Assembly: GCA_903884005.1 (NCBI GenBank)
Contig: CAISDA010000020.1
Location: 124,001 to 188,000 of the forward strand
Length of the DNA: 64,000 bases
DNA from: an uncultured Ignavibacteriota bacterium
Lineage (GTDB): Bacteria; Bacteroidota; Ignavibacteria; UBA10030; UBA8401
Reading direction: 5' to 3'
Shown: piece after piece, positions 24,216 through 33,301 of the stretch
Layout: every line of letters starts with the position of its first letter
Numbering within the stretch: the first letter of the stretch is position 1
The notes under the pieces: generated by a model
The model's input: only the letters and a program-made list of their open reading frames with translations
Told to the model about the DNA's origin: nothing
Database searches by the model: none
Position numbers and translations under genes: made by a program

Positions 24216-26930
24216 ATGCCCGATTATAGACTCACGCTTGATCCATCACGTGCACGCTCCACGGTTTCGCTCAACGGCGTCTGGGAGATCGCCGGCGGCG
24301 ATGCCGCAGCCCCGTCGATGCCCTTCGAACGCACTGTTCCCGTGCCGTCTCTAGTGGATTGTGCCGAGCCTCCGTATCAATGGCAGCAGTACGACTATCA
24401 TTGGTACCGCACACACTTTTCCATCCACGGGGAAGGGGAGATCCGTTCGTTGTTTCTGAAACTGTATCAGAGCATGTTCGGCACGGCGGTCTGGGTCAAT
24501 GGTGAAAAGGCCGGCGAGTCCATCAGCTGCTACACGTCGCAGGAATACAAGGTCGACGAATACTGCAACGACGGTCTGCCCAACGAAATTCTCGTCCGCG
24601 TCGGCGCAAAACAGACGCTGCCGCCCGAAAGCGCCGTCGGGCACGATCAGGAGATGCATGTCTATACTCCCGGCATTTGGGGAGACGTCGAGGTGTTTGC
24701 ATGCGGAGAGGCACGCGTGAATTCGATGCAGACCGTGCCGCATCCGGAACGGAACGTCGTCGAAGTGCGCGTCGTGGTCGAAAACTATTCCTCCACGTCG
24801 CGTCATATTACCGTCACTGGATCTGTGTGCGAGAAACGATCGCGCCGTCCGGTCTCCGACGCCATTCCCAAACAGGTCGCGCTCTCCGCCTACGGCAGTG
24901 AACTCATCGTCTTTCAGATCCCCATCGAAGGGATGCAGCTGTGGTCCGTCGAGTCGCCGTTTCTCTACGAAGCGGCGATGACCGTGGTTGAAGGCGGCGT
25001 GCTTCACGATGCAGCCCCGGCGGTGTTCGGCATGCGCGATTTTACGATCGTCGGGTCCGACTTTTATTTGAACGGGAAAAAAATATTTCTGCGCGGCGGC
25101 AATATTGCGCTCCACCGATTCTTCTCCGACCCGCAGCGCGGAGTGCTCCCATGGGACGAAGCGTGGGTGAAAAAAATTCTCGTCGATATTCCCAAGGAGC
25201 ACCATTTCAATTTTTTCCGGAACCACATCGGCCCGCTCTATCACCGGTGGTACGACATCGCGGATGAGCACGGCATCCTCCTGCAGAACGAATGGCGGTT
25301 CTGGCCTTCCACGGGCACGAAGCCGCAGATCATGAAGGAATTCACCGAATGGATCACGGATGCCTGCAACCATCCGAGCGTTGTGATGTGGGACCCGCTC
25401 AATGAATCGTCCGACGATGTCATCCGGTACGAGATCGTCCCCGAAATGAAGCTGCTCGATCCGACGCGTCCGTGGGAGTCGGTGGACTGCATGGAACAGC
25501 ATCCGTACATTTATTCGCTGGGCATGGTGCTGAACAACAGGAAATTCGGCTTCGCCACGTCGCTGGGCGAGATAGAAGCATCGCCGACGCCGTCCGTTGT
25601 GAACGAGTTCCTGTGGTGGTGGCTGAACACGGAGAATGCCCCGACCTCGCTCATGGAAGGCGTGACCGAACGATGGCTGGGACGCAGCTACACCCGCGAA
25701 GAGCTGATCGAACGGCAGTCGTTTCTGGCGCAGGAGCTCTGCGAGCTTTTCCGGCGCATTCGCGTGAAGGCGATCCAGCCGTTTGTCTATCTCAGCAACA
25801 GCGACGGCCCGACGGGAAATTGGTTCGAAGGGCATATCGCCGACGCCCGCCCGAAGCCGGTGCTTGCCGCGCTGAAAAATGCGTTTGCGCCGTTCGGTCT
25901 GAGCATCGAGCTCTGGGACCGCCATTTTTTTGCGGGAGAGAAAAAAAACGTGCGCATCGTCGTCTTCAACGATACGCAGAAGGACAAGCGGGGAACGCTC
26001 CGAATTTCCCTGCACCCGGAAGCCAAGAGCACAGGTCTGTCCACCGCCATCGAGTGCGAGACGGTGCACGTCACGGTCCCTGCAGCCGACCTTGTGTCGG
26101 CGCATGTCACTTTCACGGTGCCGGATCATACCGGAACGTATACGCTCAGTGCCGAGCTGATCCCCGAACCCGATATGTCGCTCTTCGCCGCCAGCGCCAA
26201 TGCTCATGACGAGCCGCCGTCGACCGCTCGCAGCGAAAAGGCCGTGCATGTGTTCGAACCCGTGGCGGTCTATCCCAGTCTGTATGCCGGACGGTGTGCG
26301 GTGCTTGACCCGAGCGGAGAGATCCAGTCGTATCTGAAACTGCCGAAAAAAGAATTCACACTCGATCGCGATACCGCTGTGCTCATCACGCACGGAAATA
26401 TTATCGCGCATCCCCTCTACCAGCGCTCGGTCAACGAGATCTCCGCATTCGTGCAGACAGGCGGAACGCTGATCGTCATAGAGCCTGAATATAAAATTAT
26501 CGGATCTGCCGTTGTGACGCTCGTCCATGATGTGGAGCTCACGATCGCGCATCGCCCGGATCCGGACAAGGGCGGATATGATTCGTATGTCTTTGCAGAA
26601 GACGAATCACATCCGCTGTGGAAGGGGATCGCGAAGGAGCACATGATGATGTTCAACGGCGCGTATGGAGGAGAGGTTGTGTCGCAATACGATGTAACGC
26701 CCTCTGCGCATCATCGCGTGCATGCATCGTGCGGCCTCGGATTGACGGTGAAGGCGCTGTTCGAAATGCAGTATGCCAAAGGAAAGATCCTCGTTTCGCG
26801 CCTGCAATGCCGCGGACGCCTCACGGACACACCCGGCTCGCAGAATCTCTATGCGCGCCGCGTCGATCCCGTCATGCAGTGTCTGCTCATCAACATGATC
26901 GAGTACGCCGAATTGAAAATTCGCCTGTAG
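24216..26930 (+). CDS. Glycoside hydrolase family 2 enzyme, cytoplasmic
   Basis: A 904-residue GH2 protein with no signal peptide. The order is an N-terminal sugar-binding jellyroll (SLNGVWEIAGG; FGTAVWVNGEKAG), an immunoglobulin-like domain, a TIM barrel, and a long C-terminal beta-rich region. The predicted acid/base is Glu397 in WDPLNESSDD and the nucleophile is Glu464 in VVNEFLWWW. GH2 includes beta-galactosidases, mannosidases, glucuronidases and glucosaminidases; the exact sugar cannot be told. It lies 80 bp after the secreted GH144-like gene, so it may degrade imported oligosaccharides released by that enzyme. No transporter for them is adjacent apart from the divergent MFS. Confidence 0.87.
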   Translation: MPDYRLTLDPSRARSTVSLNGVWEIAGGDAAAPSMPFERTVPVPSLVDCAEPPYQWQQYDYHWYRTHFSIHGEGEIRSLFLKLYQSMFGTAVWVNGEKAGESISCYTSQEYKVDEYCNDGLPNEILVRVGAKQTLPPESAVGHDQEMHVYTPGIWGDVEVFACGEARVNSMQTVPHPERNVVEVRVVVENYSSTSRHITVTGSVCEKRSRRPVSDAIPKQVALSAYGSELIVFQIPIEGMQLWSVESPFLYEAAMTVVEGGVLHDAAPAVFGMRDFTIVGSDFYLNGKKIFLRGGNIALHRFFSDPQRGVLPWDEAWVKKILVDIPKEHHFNFFRNHIGPLYHRWYDIADEHGILLQNEWRFWPSTGTKPQIMKEFTEWITDACNHPSVVMWDPLNESSDDVIRYEIVPEMKLLDPTRPWESVDCMEQHPYIYSLGMVLNNRKFGFATSLGEIEASPTPSVVNEFLWWWLNTENAPTSLMEGVTERWLGRSYTREELIERQSFLAQELCELFRRIRVKAIQPFVYLSNSDGPTGNWFEGHIADARPKPVLAALKNAFAPFGLSIELWDRHFFAGEKKNVRIVVFNDTQKDKRGTLRISLHPEAKSTGLSTAIECETVHVTVPAADLVSAHVTFTVPDHTGTYTLSAELIPEPDMSLFAASANAHDEPPSTARSEKAVHVFEPVAVYPSLYAGRCAVLDPSGEIQSYLKLPKKEFTLDRDTAVLITHGNIIAHPLYQRSVNEISAFVQTGGTLIVIEPEYKIIGSAVVTLVHDVELTIAHRPDPDKGGYDSYVFAEDESHPLWKGIAKEHMMMFNGAYGGEVVSQYDVTPSAHHRVHASCGLGLTVKALFEMQYAKGKILVSRLQCRGRLTDTPGSQNLYARRVDPVMQCLLINMIEYAELKIRL

Positions 26931-27339
26931 GGCGCACAGAGTCTCGTCCTGTCCTGCCGCAACGGCGCTTCATCCGGCTGCGAAAAAAAACCACACAAGG
27001 ATCTATCCCCGGCGGTTTGGCCGCACTTCCGCTATTGCCGCGTCATTCCCGCGCGTGGCACAAAAAAAAGAGAATGATTTCCCTCCTTCGGTCCGGGACG
27101 GAAGAGCGCGACGGACATTCTACGACATTCTCTATAGGAAAAAATCAGACGAAAAAATATTAAATTAAAATTTTAAAAATAATGCTTCTGAGATTAATAT
27201 TTTCTAAATTCCTACAAACCGTGTAGGATGTATAATGTGTGCGCATCCGTACCATCGTCGACCGGCGTTGTGCGATGCCGGCAAGAGAGCCAAATAGCAA
27301 GCTGATTGGCACTGTCAACTACGATTATTACACTGAACT
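26931..27339. other. AT-rich intergenic region before the two-component genes
   Basis: About 410 bp with no supported gene. The first part is GC-rich and featureless. From about 27120 it becomes strongly AT-rich (runs such as TTAAATTAAAATTTTAAAAATAA), unlike the surrounding sequence, then shows a small inverted repeat next to a TATAAT at 27231-27236. This probably holds the promoter of the histidine kinase operon. Confidence 0.55.
27210..27228. promoter_or_regulatory. Short inverted repeat beside a -10-like box
   Basis: TCCTACA (27210-27216) and TGTAGGA (27222-27228) are perfect arms around five bases, directly upstream of TATAAT at 27231. There is no good -35 at the usual distance, so an activator or repressor site at a regulated promoter is a reasonable guess. 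Confidence 0.35.
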
Positions 27340-28464
27340 TTGGACAACCCAACATTAGAATCGAACTCAGGCAGTCAGGCCCATACGGATGAGCCGCAGG
27401 CTGGCGGTCAATTGAACGATTATCTCCAAAAGATCATCAATTCAATTGCCACTCCGGTCGTTGTCAAGGACAAACACCACCGGTGGGTGCTGCTCAACGA
27501 TGCGTGCTGTTCATTCATCGGACGGACTCGCGAGGAACTCAGGGGAAAAACCGATTACGATTATTTCCCGAAGCAGCAGGCGGATGTATTCTGGGAGATG
27601 GACGATCAGGTGCTGCTGACGCGGCGGGAAAATATCAACGAAGAGCAGCTGACCGATTCGAACGGCGTCACCCATACGATCCTGACCAAAAAAAATATCT
27701 ATGTCGATGCGGCGGATGAACCGTTCATCGTCGTTGTCATCACGGACATTACCGACAGAAAAAAATTCGAAGATGCACTGACCAGCTCGCATCAGCAGCT
27801 CAGGAAACTTTCTGCCCATACCGAAGCGATGGTCGAAGAAGAACGCACGCGGATCGCCCGCGCAGTGCATGACGAACTCGGACAGTCGCTCACAGCATTG
27901 AAGATGGACTGTGCATGGCTGGAGCGGCGCTTTACCGAAGGGCAGACCGATCTTCTTGCACGCACGCAGATGATGGCGCGCATGATCGACGAAACCATCA
28001 CGACCGTTCGCCGGATCTCGATGGAACTGCGGCCTGAAATGCTGGACGACCTCGGCCTCGCGGCCACGCTCGAATGGCAGCTCCAGGAATTCAAGAAGCG
28101 GACAGGGATCGACTATACCGCGAGCATCATACCGAAGGACATCCGGGTCGGCGATACGATCAGTACGGCGGTGTATCGCGTGTTCCAGGAAACATTAACC
28201 AACATCGTCCGGCACGCGCAGGCGACCAGAATCGATGTGCTCCTGACCGCGGATGCGCACATGCTGCTCATGCAGGTTCGCGACGACGGCATCGGCATGA
28301 CGAACGAACAGCGCACACAGACCGCATCGCTGGGTCTGCTGGGCATCCGCGAACGCGTCGGTTTTCTCGGCGGCGTCACAGAGATCGGCGGAGAGCCCGG
28401 ACACGGAACGACAATTGAAATCAAAATTCCACTTACCCATACAAATTTTGGAGGTACACCATGA
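27340..28464 (+). CDS. PAS-domain sensor histidine kinase, NarX/DesK-type
   Basis: Cytoplasmic sensor kinase of 374 residues with no membrane segment. Residues about 28-140 are a PAS domain (INSIATPVVVKDKHHRWVLLN; DITDRKKFED). A HisKA_3 dimerisation domain follows with the phospho-acceptor His177 in ARAVHDELGQSLTALKMD. The C-terminal ATPase domain has the N-box FQETLTNIVRHAQA and glycine motifs DDGIGM and GLLGIRERV. The annotated start is a TTG; the first 20 residues are not conserved-looking, so the true start is uncertain. It overlaps its response regulator by four bases (ATGA), which makes the pairing firm. PAS without a TM suggests an intracellular or redox/ligand signal. Confidence 0.92.
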   Translation: MDNPTLESNSGSQAHTDEPQAGGQLNDYLQKIINSIATPVVVKDKHHRWVLLNDACCSFIGRTREELRGKTDYDYFPKQQADVFWEMDDQVLLTRRENINEEQLTDSNGVTHTILTKKNIYVDAADEPFIVVVITDITDRKKFEDALTSSHQQLRKLSAHTEAMVEEERTRIARAVHDELGQSLTALKMDCAWLERRFTEGQTDLLARTQMMARMIDETITTVRRISMELRPEMLDDLGLAATLEWQLQEFKKRTGIDYTASIIPKDIRVGDTISTAVYRVFQETLTNIVRHAQATRIDVLLTADAHMLLMQVRDDGIGMTNEQRTQTASLGLLGIRERVGFLGGVTEIGGEPGHGTTIEIKIPLTHTNFGGTP

Positions 28465-29093
28465 TTCACATTCTCATCGTCGATGACCACGTTATTATCC
28501 GGCGCGGCTTAAAAGATATTCTTTCGGAAGACCCCGAATGCTCAATCGCCGGTGAAGCAGGGACCTACGAGGAAATGATGGGGTTGATGAAAACGACGAA
28601 GATCGACGTGATCCTTTTAGACCTGGGACTGCCCGATAAGAATGGATTGGATATTATAGAAGAGGTTGTCGGGAAAAAAAATACACCCCCGATTCTTGTG
28701 CTCTCCGTGCATTCCGAAGATCATTACGGCGTGCGCGTGCTGAAAGCGGGAGCATCGGGCTACATGAACAAGGAAGTCGCGCCCACCGATCTCATTGCTG
28801 CGGTGAAAAAAGTTGCCGGCGGCGGAAAATACGTCTCCGCCACGCTTGCCGAAAAAATTGCGGGACGCCTCTATGCCGATGCCGACATGGCCATTCACGA
28901 CCTGCTCTCGAACCGTGAATTTCAAGTGATGAAAATGATCGCCTCGGGCAAGACGCTCACCGAGATCGGCATTGAGCTCGGACTGAGCGTGAAGACCATC
29001 AGCACATACCGCATGCGCATCATGGAAAAAACACGTATGCGAACGAATTCCGAGCTGACGCATTACGCGTTCCAACACAAGCTCGTGGAATAA
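28461..29093 (+). CDS. NarL/LuxR-family response regulator
   Basis: Receiver domain at residues 1-120 (ILIVDDH; phospho-acceptor Asp54 in ILLDLGLPD; Lys in GYMNKEVA) and a LuxR-type helix-turn-helix at the C-terminus (LSNREFQVMKMIASGKTLTEIGIELGLSVKTISTYRMRI). The ATG overlaps the kinase stop, and GGAGG precedes it. Target genes are unknown; the neighbouring exported rubrerythrin and the glycoside hydrolases are candidates only by proximity. Confidence 0.94.
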   Translation: MIHILIVDDHVIIRRGLKDILSEDPECSIAGEAGTYEEMMGLMKTTKIDVILLDLGLPDKNGLDIIEEVVGKKNTPPILVLSVHSEDHYGVRVLKAGASGYMNKEVAPTDLIAAVKKVAGGGKYVSATLAEKIAGRLYADADMAIHDLLSNREFQVMKMIASGKTLTEIGIELGLSVKTISTYRMRIMEKTRMRTNSELTHYAFQHKLVE

Positions 29094-29165
29094 CACCGCC
29101 GGCCGCACGGCACGACCCTCATCCGCACAGTGCGCGCTGGAACGGCGTATTCGAACGTACCATTG

Positions 29166-29190
29166 TAGGGCGAGATGTCATCTCGCCCTA
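29166..29190. repeat. Perfect palindrome TAGGGCGAGATG-T-CATCTCGCCCTA
   Basis: Twelve-base perfect arms around one base, extended outward by ACCA/TGGT and followed by TTTT on the plus strand. It sits between the converging response-regulator and rubrerythrin genes, so it may end transcription. The same core, more or less decayed, occurs at 12541 and is read as protein in lptD at 33398-33595, which marks it as a dispersed palindromic repeat rather than a one-off terminator. Confidence 0.75.
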
Positions 29191-29231
29191 TGGTGTTTTA
29201 AATACGGACCGCGAATTCGCAGACGGCATCA

Positions 29232-29885
29232 TCACGACGCTTTGAGCATCTCTTCGGGTTTCACGCCGCAGTCGACACAGCCGGGATTTTTCGTCGCCAG
29301 GATGAATCCGCCGCATTTCGGACAGATGTAAAACGGGACGCGCGAGATCGCCCCGTCCTTCTCCGCCGCTTCCTTGAACAGCTTCAGCTGCTGAGCGTCC
29401 GCCCGCTGATATTTTCTAAACTGAGCCGCGACATCATTTAAATGTTCGGCTTCTGCGGTGGCGATCAGATTCGGATACATCGATTCGCTTTCGATCTGCT
29501 CGTCGCTGACCGCCATTTTCAGCGTTTGCAGCGTTGTGCCGACGGTGACTTTCTCGGGAGTGTACAGCCGGGGCGTTGCCCCGAGCGCCTTCATTTGCTC
29601 AAGATGGGCGGACGCGTGTATGGCTTCGGCCTTTGCCGCCGCTCTGTACATCCGTGCGACGTTCGTGAAATATTCCTTTTCCGCTTTTTTGGCAAACAGC
29701 TCGTACGTAAGGGCGAGCCGCGCTTCACGGTTGTACGCGGTCTGCAGATTGTCGGGTGTGATGAGCTGCCTTTTTTCGATCTCTTCCTGCTGCCTGCAGC
29801 CGATGAATGTGCCGGAAGCAATGAGAACCAGGGCTGTGATGGTGAGCACAAATGAACGAGGGTTGAACGGGTAAGTGCGTGTCAT
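29232..29885 (-). CDS. Exported (lipoprotein) rubrerythrin
   Basis: A di-iron ferritin-like protein with a C-terminal rubredoxin-type site. The N-terminus is a signal sequence with lipobox-like TFIGC (cysteine near residue 30), so the protein is predicted to be anchored in the envelope, whereas most rubrerythrins are cytoplasmic. The helical bundle has the glutamate pattern NREARLALTYELFAKKAEKE and KAEAIHASAHLEQ, with a second set around ATAEAEHL. The zinc/iron knuckles are CPKCG and CVDCG. Rubrerythrins reduce hydrogen peroxide. AAGGAGGAT eight bases before the ATG is one of the best ribosome-binding sites here, suggesting strong translation. Confidence 0.87.
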   Translation of the reverse strand: MTRTYPFNPRSFVLTITALVLIASGTFIGCRQQEEIEKRQLITPDNLQTAYNREARLALTYELFAKKAEKEYFTNVARMYRAAAKAEAIHASAHLEQMKALGATPRLYTPEKVTVGTTLQTLKMAVSDEQIESESMYPNLIATAEAEHLNDVAAQFRKYQRADAQQLKLFKEAAEKDGAISRVPFYICPKCGGFILATKNPGCVDCGVKPEEMLKAS

Positions 29886-30038
29886 GGCAGTATCCTCCTT
29901 AGTGAACGTTCACGCTTGCAGGATTGACGCCGTTGTTGTGCCGCTTGGTACAAGACAAGGTACAACGAAATTAGAGAAAAAGAAAGTGCTGCGCCCCTGC
30001 GCGTCTACACCCTCTGCGTGGGGGGGACGCGCAAAAAA

Positions 30039-31289
30039 TTATTTCCGGACAAGGCACACCATGATCTCCACATCGTCCGTGCCGGGAAACATGTCGAAGG
30101 GTACGGCCTCGGCAAGGGCGTAGCCCGAGTCGTCCCAGCGCTTGAGTTCGGCTGCGAGTATATCGATGTTGCAAAAGATATGCACGACGCGCGCGGGGCT
30201 GAATTCGGCGATCGCTTCGATCACGCCGGGCTTCGTGCCGCTGCGCGGGGGATCCAGCAGCACTTTCACCGCATCGCCATGGTGCTTCATGAAACGGGGA
30301 AGCGCCTCATCCGTTATGTCGGACGCGATGAACCTGCACTGCGAGGCGCGCTGGCGTTTTGCGTTCGCCGCCGCATCGGTGATCGAATCGCGCGACATCT
30401 CCACGCCGGTGACGGCCTGCACCTGCTCAGCCAGGCAAAGCGAAAATAATCCGTACCCGCAGTAGAGATCGTACAGATGGTCCTTCTTGTCCAACTGCAG
30501 CAGCGAGCCGGCCTTCGATGTGAACTCCTCCAGAATGGAATGGTTGATCTGAGAGAACGACAGCGGCGAATAGAGGAACTTCTTCGATCCGACGGCATGG
30601 AAGAGCGCCGCATTGCCGAAGAGTTTGTGCAGCACCAGCTGTCGCTTTTTTTTCGCCGCCGCATTGCCGGACAGATAATACTTGGACCGTTCGGGATCAA
30701 CGAACACGAACACGCCGACGACGGCCGGCACGTGCTTCGTGAGGTATTTCGAGAACGACGTGAACATCTGCCGGTCGTGAGGCGAGTATGACGCCGTATT
30801 CAGGATCACGGTGAGTTCATCCTGGCTGCCCTTCACAATCACGTACGTGAGAAATTCGGCGATGTCGCTATGCTCGTTTTTCGCGATGTAGGAGGCCGCC
30901 GCCGCATATACCAGAGCGTGTCCCTTCGGTTCGATGACGCACTCGCCGATCTCGATGCCGAACGTGTTTGACCGCGATTCGTCCATGCCCAGCAGGCCGA
31001 GCGTCGGCTTCCCTTTGGACAGAAAAATTTTCCGTTTGCTGACCGTGCGGTAGTTCCGGCCCTTGGGCGAGATCACCAGGGGAGAGAGAGAACCCGGAAG
31101 CTGCTGTTCCTGCCAGAAGCGCTGCAGGGCATTGGCTTTCACCGTCCATTCAACGTCATAGCCGGTGCGGGAGGCGGAGCACAATTCGCAGCGTTTGCCC
31201 TGCGGTGTCCGGCATTCGTTGTTGTGCAATGCCCGCAGGGGGAGATGTGACGCTTCGGTGCGTAATGCTTCGCTGAATGTGCTCATCAT
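30039..31289 (-). CDS. TrmA/RlmD-family RNA (uracil-5-)-methyltransferase
   Basis: SAM-dependent RNA m5U methyltransferase of 416 residues (415 if the second ATG is used). An N-terminal cysteine cluster (NECRTPQGKRCELC) could hold the 4Fe-4S cluster of RlmC/RlmD-type enzymes. The SAM site is LYDLYCGYGLFSLCLA, the catalytic region LLDPPRSGTKPGVIEAI, and the nucleophilic cysteine lies in HIFCNIDILAAEL, where most family members read SCNP. Whether it acts on tRNA or 23S rRNA cannot be decided by sequence alone. It is divergent from the ftsB-like gene. Confidence 0.85.
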   Translation of the reverse strand: MMSTFSEALRTEASHLPLRALHNNECRTPQGKRCELCSASRTGYDVEWTVKANALQRFWQEQQLPGSLSPLVISPKGRNYRTVSKRKIFLSKGKPTLGLLGMDESRSNTFGIEIGECVIEPKGHALVYAAAASYIAKNEHSDIAEFLTYVIVKGSQDELTVILNTASYSPHDRQMFTSFSKYLTKHVPAVVGVFVFVDPERSKYYLSGNAAAKKKRQLVLHKLFGNAALFHAVGSKKFLYSPLSFSQINHSILEEFTSKAGSLLQLDKKDHLYDLYCGYGLFSLCLAEQVQAVTGVEMSRDSITDAAANAKRQRASQCRFIASDITDEALPRFMKHHGDAVKVLLDPPRSGTKPGVIEAIAEFSPARVVHIFCNIDILAAELKRWDDSGYALAEAVPFDMFPGTDDVEIMVCLVRK

Positions 31290-31490
31290 GTACTTTCGCT
31301 GTGAGGCAATGTAATTGAAACAAATTGTTCGAGGCTGACCGGATGGTGCGACGAAGGAAGTCCCTTATGTAACGATATCCGTCAGTGCAGTCCATGTAAA
31401 ATACAAACAATCCGGGGTCAAAACAAAACCGGTGTGCTTGCGGGGCGCAGCCATTTTTAATTTCCAGCTTTTCTTGCTACATTAAACCAA

Positions 31491-31838
31491 ATGGACTCTA
31501 AATATTTTCGAAAAATTAAAAAGAAACTCGCGCCCCGAAGCATCGGCGAACAGTTGTGGTCGCACAAACGATGGACCGCATTCGGCGTCGTTGTGTTCAT
31601 CGGACTCCTCATCGTCGTCTTTGCCGATAACGGTGTGATGCAGCGCCGCAAGCTCGAACGGGACCGGGCCGTCCTGATGGAAAAGATCCGAGTCGCCGAA
31701 GAAGATCAGAAGCGCCTTCGCGAGCAGTCGCGCGCGCTCGACGGCGATAAGAAAGCGGTCGAAAAAGTTGCCCGCGAAAAATACGGCATGGTCCGTGAAG
31801 GCGAAAAGGTGTACAAAATAGTACCTCCCAAACAATGA
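31491..31838 (+). CDS. FtsB/DivIC-family septum formation protein
   Basis: A 115-residue bitopic membrane protein: a basic cytoplasmic N-terminus, one membrane span (TAFGVVVFIGLLIVVFA), a coiled coil (KLERDRAVLMEKIRVAEEDQKRLREQ) and the conserved ending VEKVAREKYGMVREGEKVYKI typical of DivIC/FtsB. It belongs to the FtsQLB-like divisome subcomplex. The stop overlaps the rarA start (ATGA), so the two are co-translated. Confidence 0.88.
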   Translation: MDSKYFRKIKKKLAPRSIGEQLWSHKRWTAFGVVVFIGLLIVVFADNGVMQRRKLERDRAVLMEKIRVAEEDQKRLREQSRALDGDKKAVEKVAREKYGMVREGEKVYKIVPPKQ

Positions 31839-33133
31839 CAATGGACCCGGCCACAACCCCCTTTGCAGAACGGGTCCGTCCTCGGACGCTCCAGGAGTTC
31901 ATCGGACAGCAGCATCTTGTCGGTGAGGGCAAACCGCTTCGCCTCATGGTCGAGTCGGACAGCGTCCGCTCATTCATCCTCTGGGGCCCTCCGGGAGTCG
32001 GCAAGACGACGCTCGCACGCATCATTGCCAACCGGACCCGCTGTGAATTCTTCGCGCTCAACGCCGTCTCGTCGGGCATCAAAGATGTCCGCGAGATCAT
32101 CGCCAAAGCGATCGACTTCCAAAAAACGGGCAAAAAGACGATTCTCTTCATCGACGAAATTCACCGGTTCAACAAGGCGCAGCAGGACGGACTGCTGCAC
32201 AGCGTGGAGAGCGGAGTGCTCACGCTGATCGGCGCCACGACCGAAAATCCCTCGTTCGAAGTGATCTCTCCGCTGCTCTCGCGCATGCGCGTGTACGTGA
32301 TGGAGCCGTTGAACAAAACGGAGTGCGACCAGATGCTCGCGCAGGCGCTCGCAGCCGATCCGGTGATCAACACGTCGACAGTCGACGTGCCGGACCAGGA
32401 TTTCCTTGTCTATCTCTCGGGGGGCGACGGACGCAAACTGCTCAATGGATTGGAGATCGCATTCCAGCTGGCGGCCCCCGATGACCGCGGTCTTCGTGTG
32501 ATCACGAAATCGACGCTCGAAGACGCATTCCAGCGGAAATATTCGCTCTATGATAAAAAAGGCGAACAGCATTACGACATCATTTCGGCATTCATCAAGT
32601 GCATCCGGGGCAGCGATCCCGACGCCGCCGTGTACTGGCTCGCGCGCATGCTCGACGGGGGAGAGGATCCGAAATTCATCGCGCGGCGGCTCATCATTCT
32701 CGCCTCTGAAGACATCGGCAATGCGGACCCGGTCGGATTGATGATCGCCACAGACGGATTCACCGCGGTCGATTATGTCGGCATGCCCGAGGCGCGGATC
32801 ATCCTGGCGAACGTTGCCACGTATCTTGCCTCGGCGCCGAAGAGCAACGCGTCGTATCTGGCAATCGACGCCGCGCTCGAGGACGTGCGGCGCATGCCCA
32901 ATCTGCCGGTGCCGATCCATCTGCGCAACGCGCCCACACAGTTCATGAAGCAGCTCGGGTACGGGGAGCAGTATAAATACGCGCACGACTACCCCAATCA
33001 TTTTGTCGATCAGCAGTACTTGCCCGATGCGCTGAAAGAAAAGATCTATTATCACCCCACGGAAAACGGACGCGAAAAGAGCATCAAGGAGCGGTTGGAA
33101 TTCCTGTGGAAGAAACGAAAACCGAATACATAA
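31835..33133 (+). CDS. rarA: Replication-associated recombination protein A (RarA/MgsA)
   Basis: AAA+ clamp-loader-like ATPase that acts at stalled replication forks. It starts MTMDPATTPFAERVRPRTLQEFIGQ. Walker A is GPPGVGKTT (51-59), Walker B FIDEIHRF, and the sensor region reads GATTENPSFEVISPLLSR. The C-terminal tetramerisation domain ends with the familiar YKYAHDYPNHFVDQQYLPD. Length of 432 is normal. Confidence 0.96.
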   Translation: MTMDPATTPFAERVRPRTLQEFIGQQHLVGEGKPLRLMVESDSVRSFILWGPPGVGKTTLARIIANRTRCEFFALNAVSSGIKDVREIIAKAIDFQKTGKKTILFIDEIHRFNKAQQDGLLHSVESGVLTLIGATTENPSFEVISPLLSRMRVYVMEPLNKTECDQMLAQALAADPVINTSTVDVPDQDFLVYLSGGDGRKLLNGLEIAFQLAAPDDRGLRVITKSTLEDAFQRKYSLYDKKGEQHYDIISAFIKCIRGSDPDAAVYWLARMLDGGEDPKFIARRLIILASEDIGNADPVGLMIATDGFTAVDYVGMPEARIILANVATYLASAPKSNASYLAIDAALEDVRRMPNLPVPIHLRNAPTQFMKQLGYGEQYKYAHDYPNHFVDQQYLPDALKEKIYYHPTENGREKSIKERLEFLWKKRKPNT

Positions 33134-33301
33134 TCGCCGCGTCTGGACACGCATCGTCTCTCTTCACAAAGGTTGTGCGATGAGCAAACCGCGTGTCGCC
33201 GGTGCTTCCAAATTTTTTTTCACCCCGGAGGGGTGACCGTTATTCACGAGCATCCGAAATATTGTGTGTTCTTTCCGTTCGTACGCCGCGCCGCCAGCAT
33301 C

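Noticed and set aside
24351-26552. 733-residue ORF on the minus strand opposite the GH2 gene
   Set aside because: It is the antisense shadow of a clear GH2 enzyme, has a low-complexity Arg/His-rich composition and no family motif.
30001-30038. GC-rich hairpin GCGCGTC/GACGCGC as terminator of the RNA methyltransferase gene
   Set aside because: The A-run lies on the wrong side for a minus-strand terminator, and the loop is a long G-run, so the structure is doubtful.
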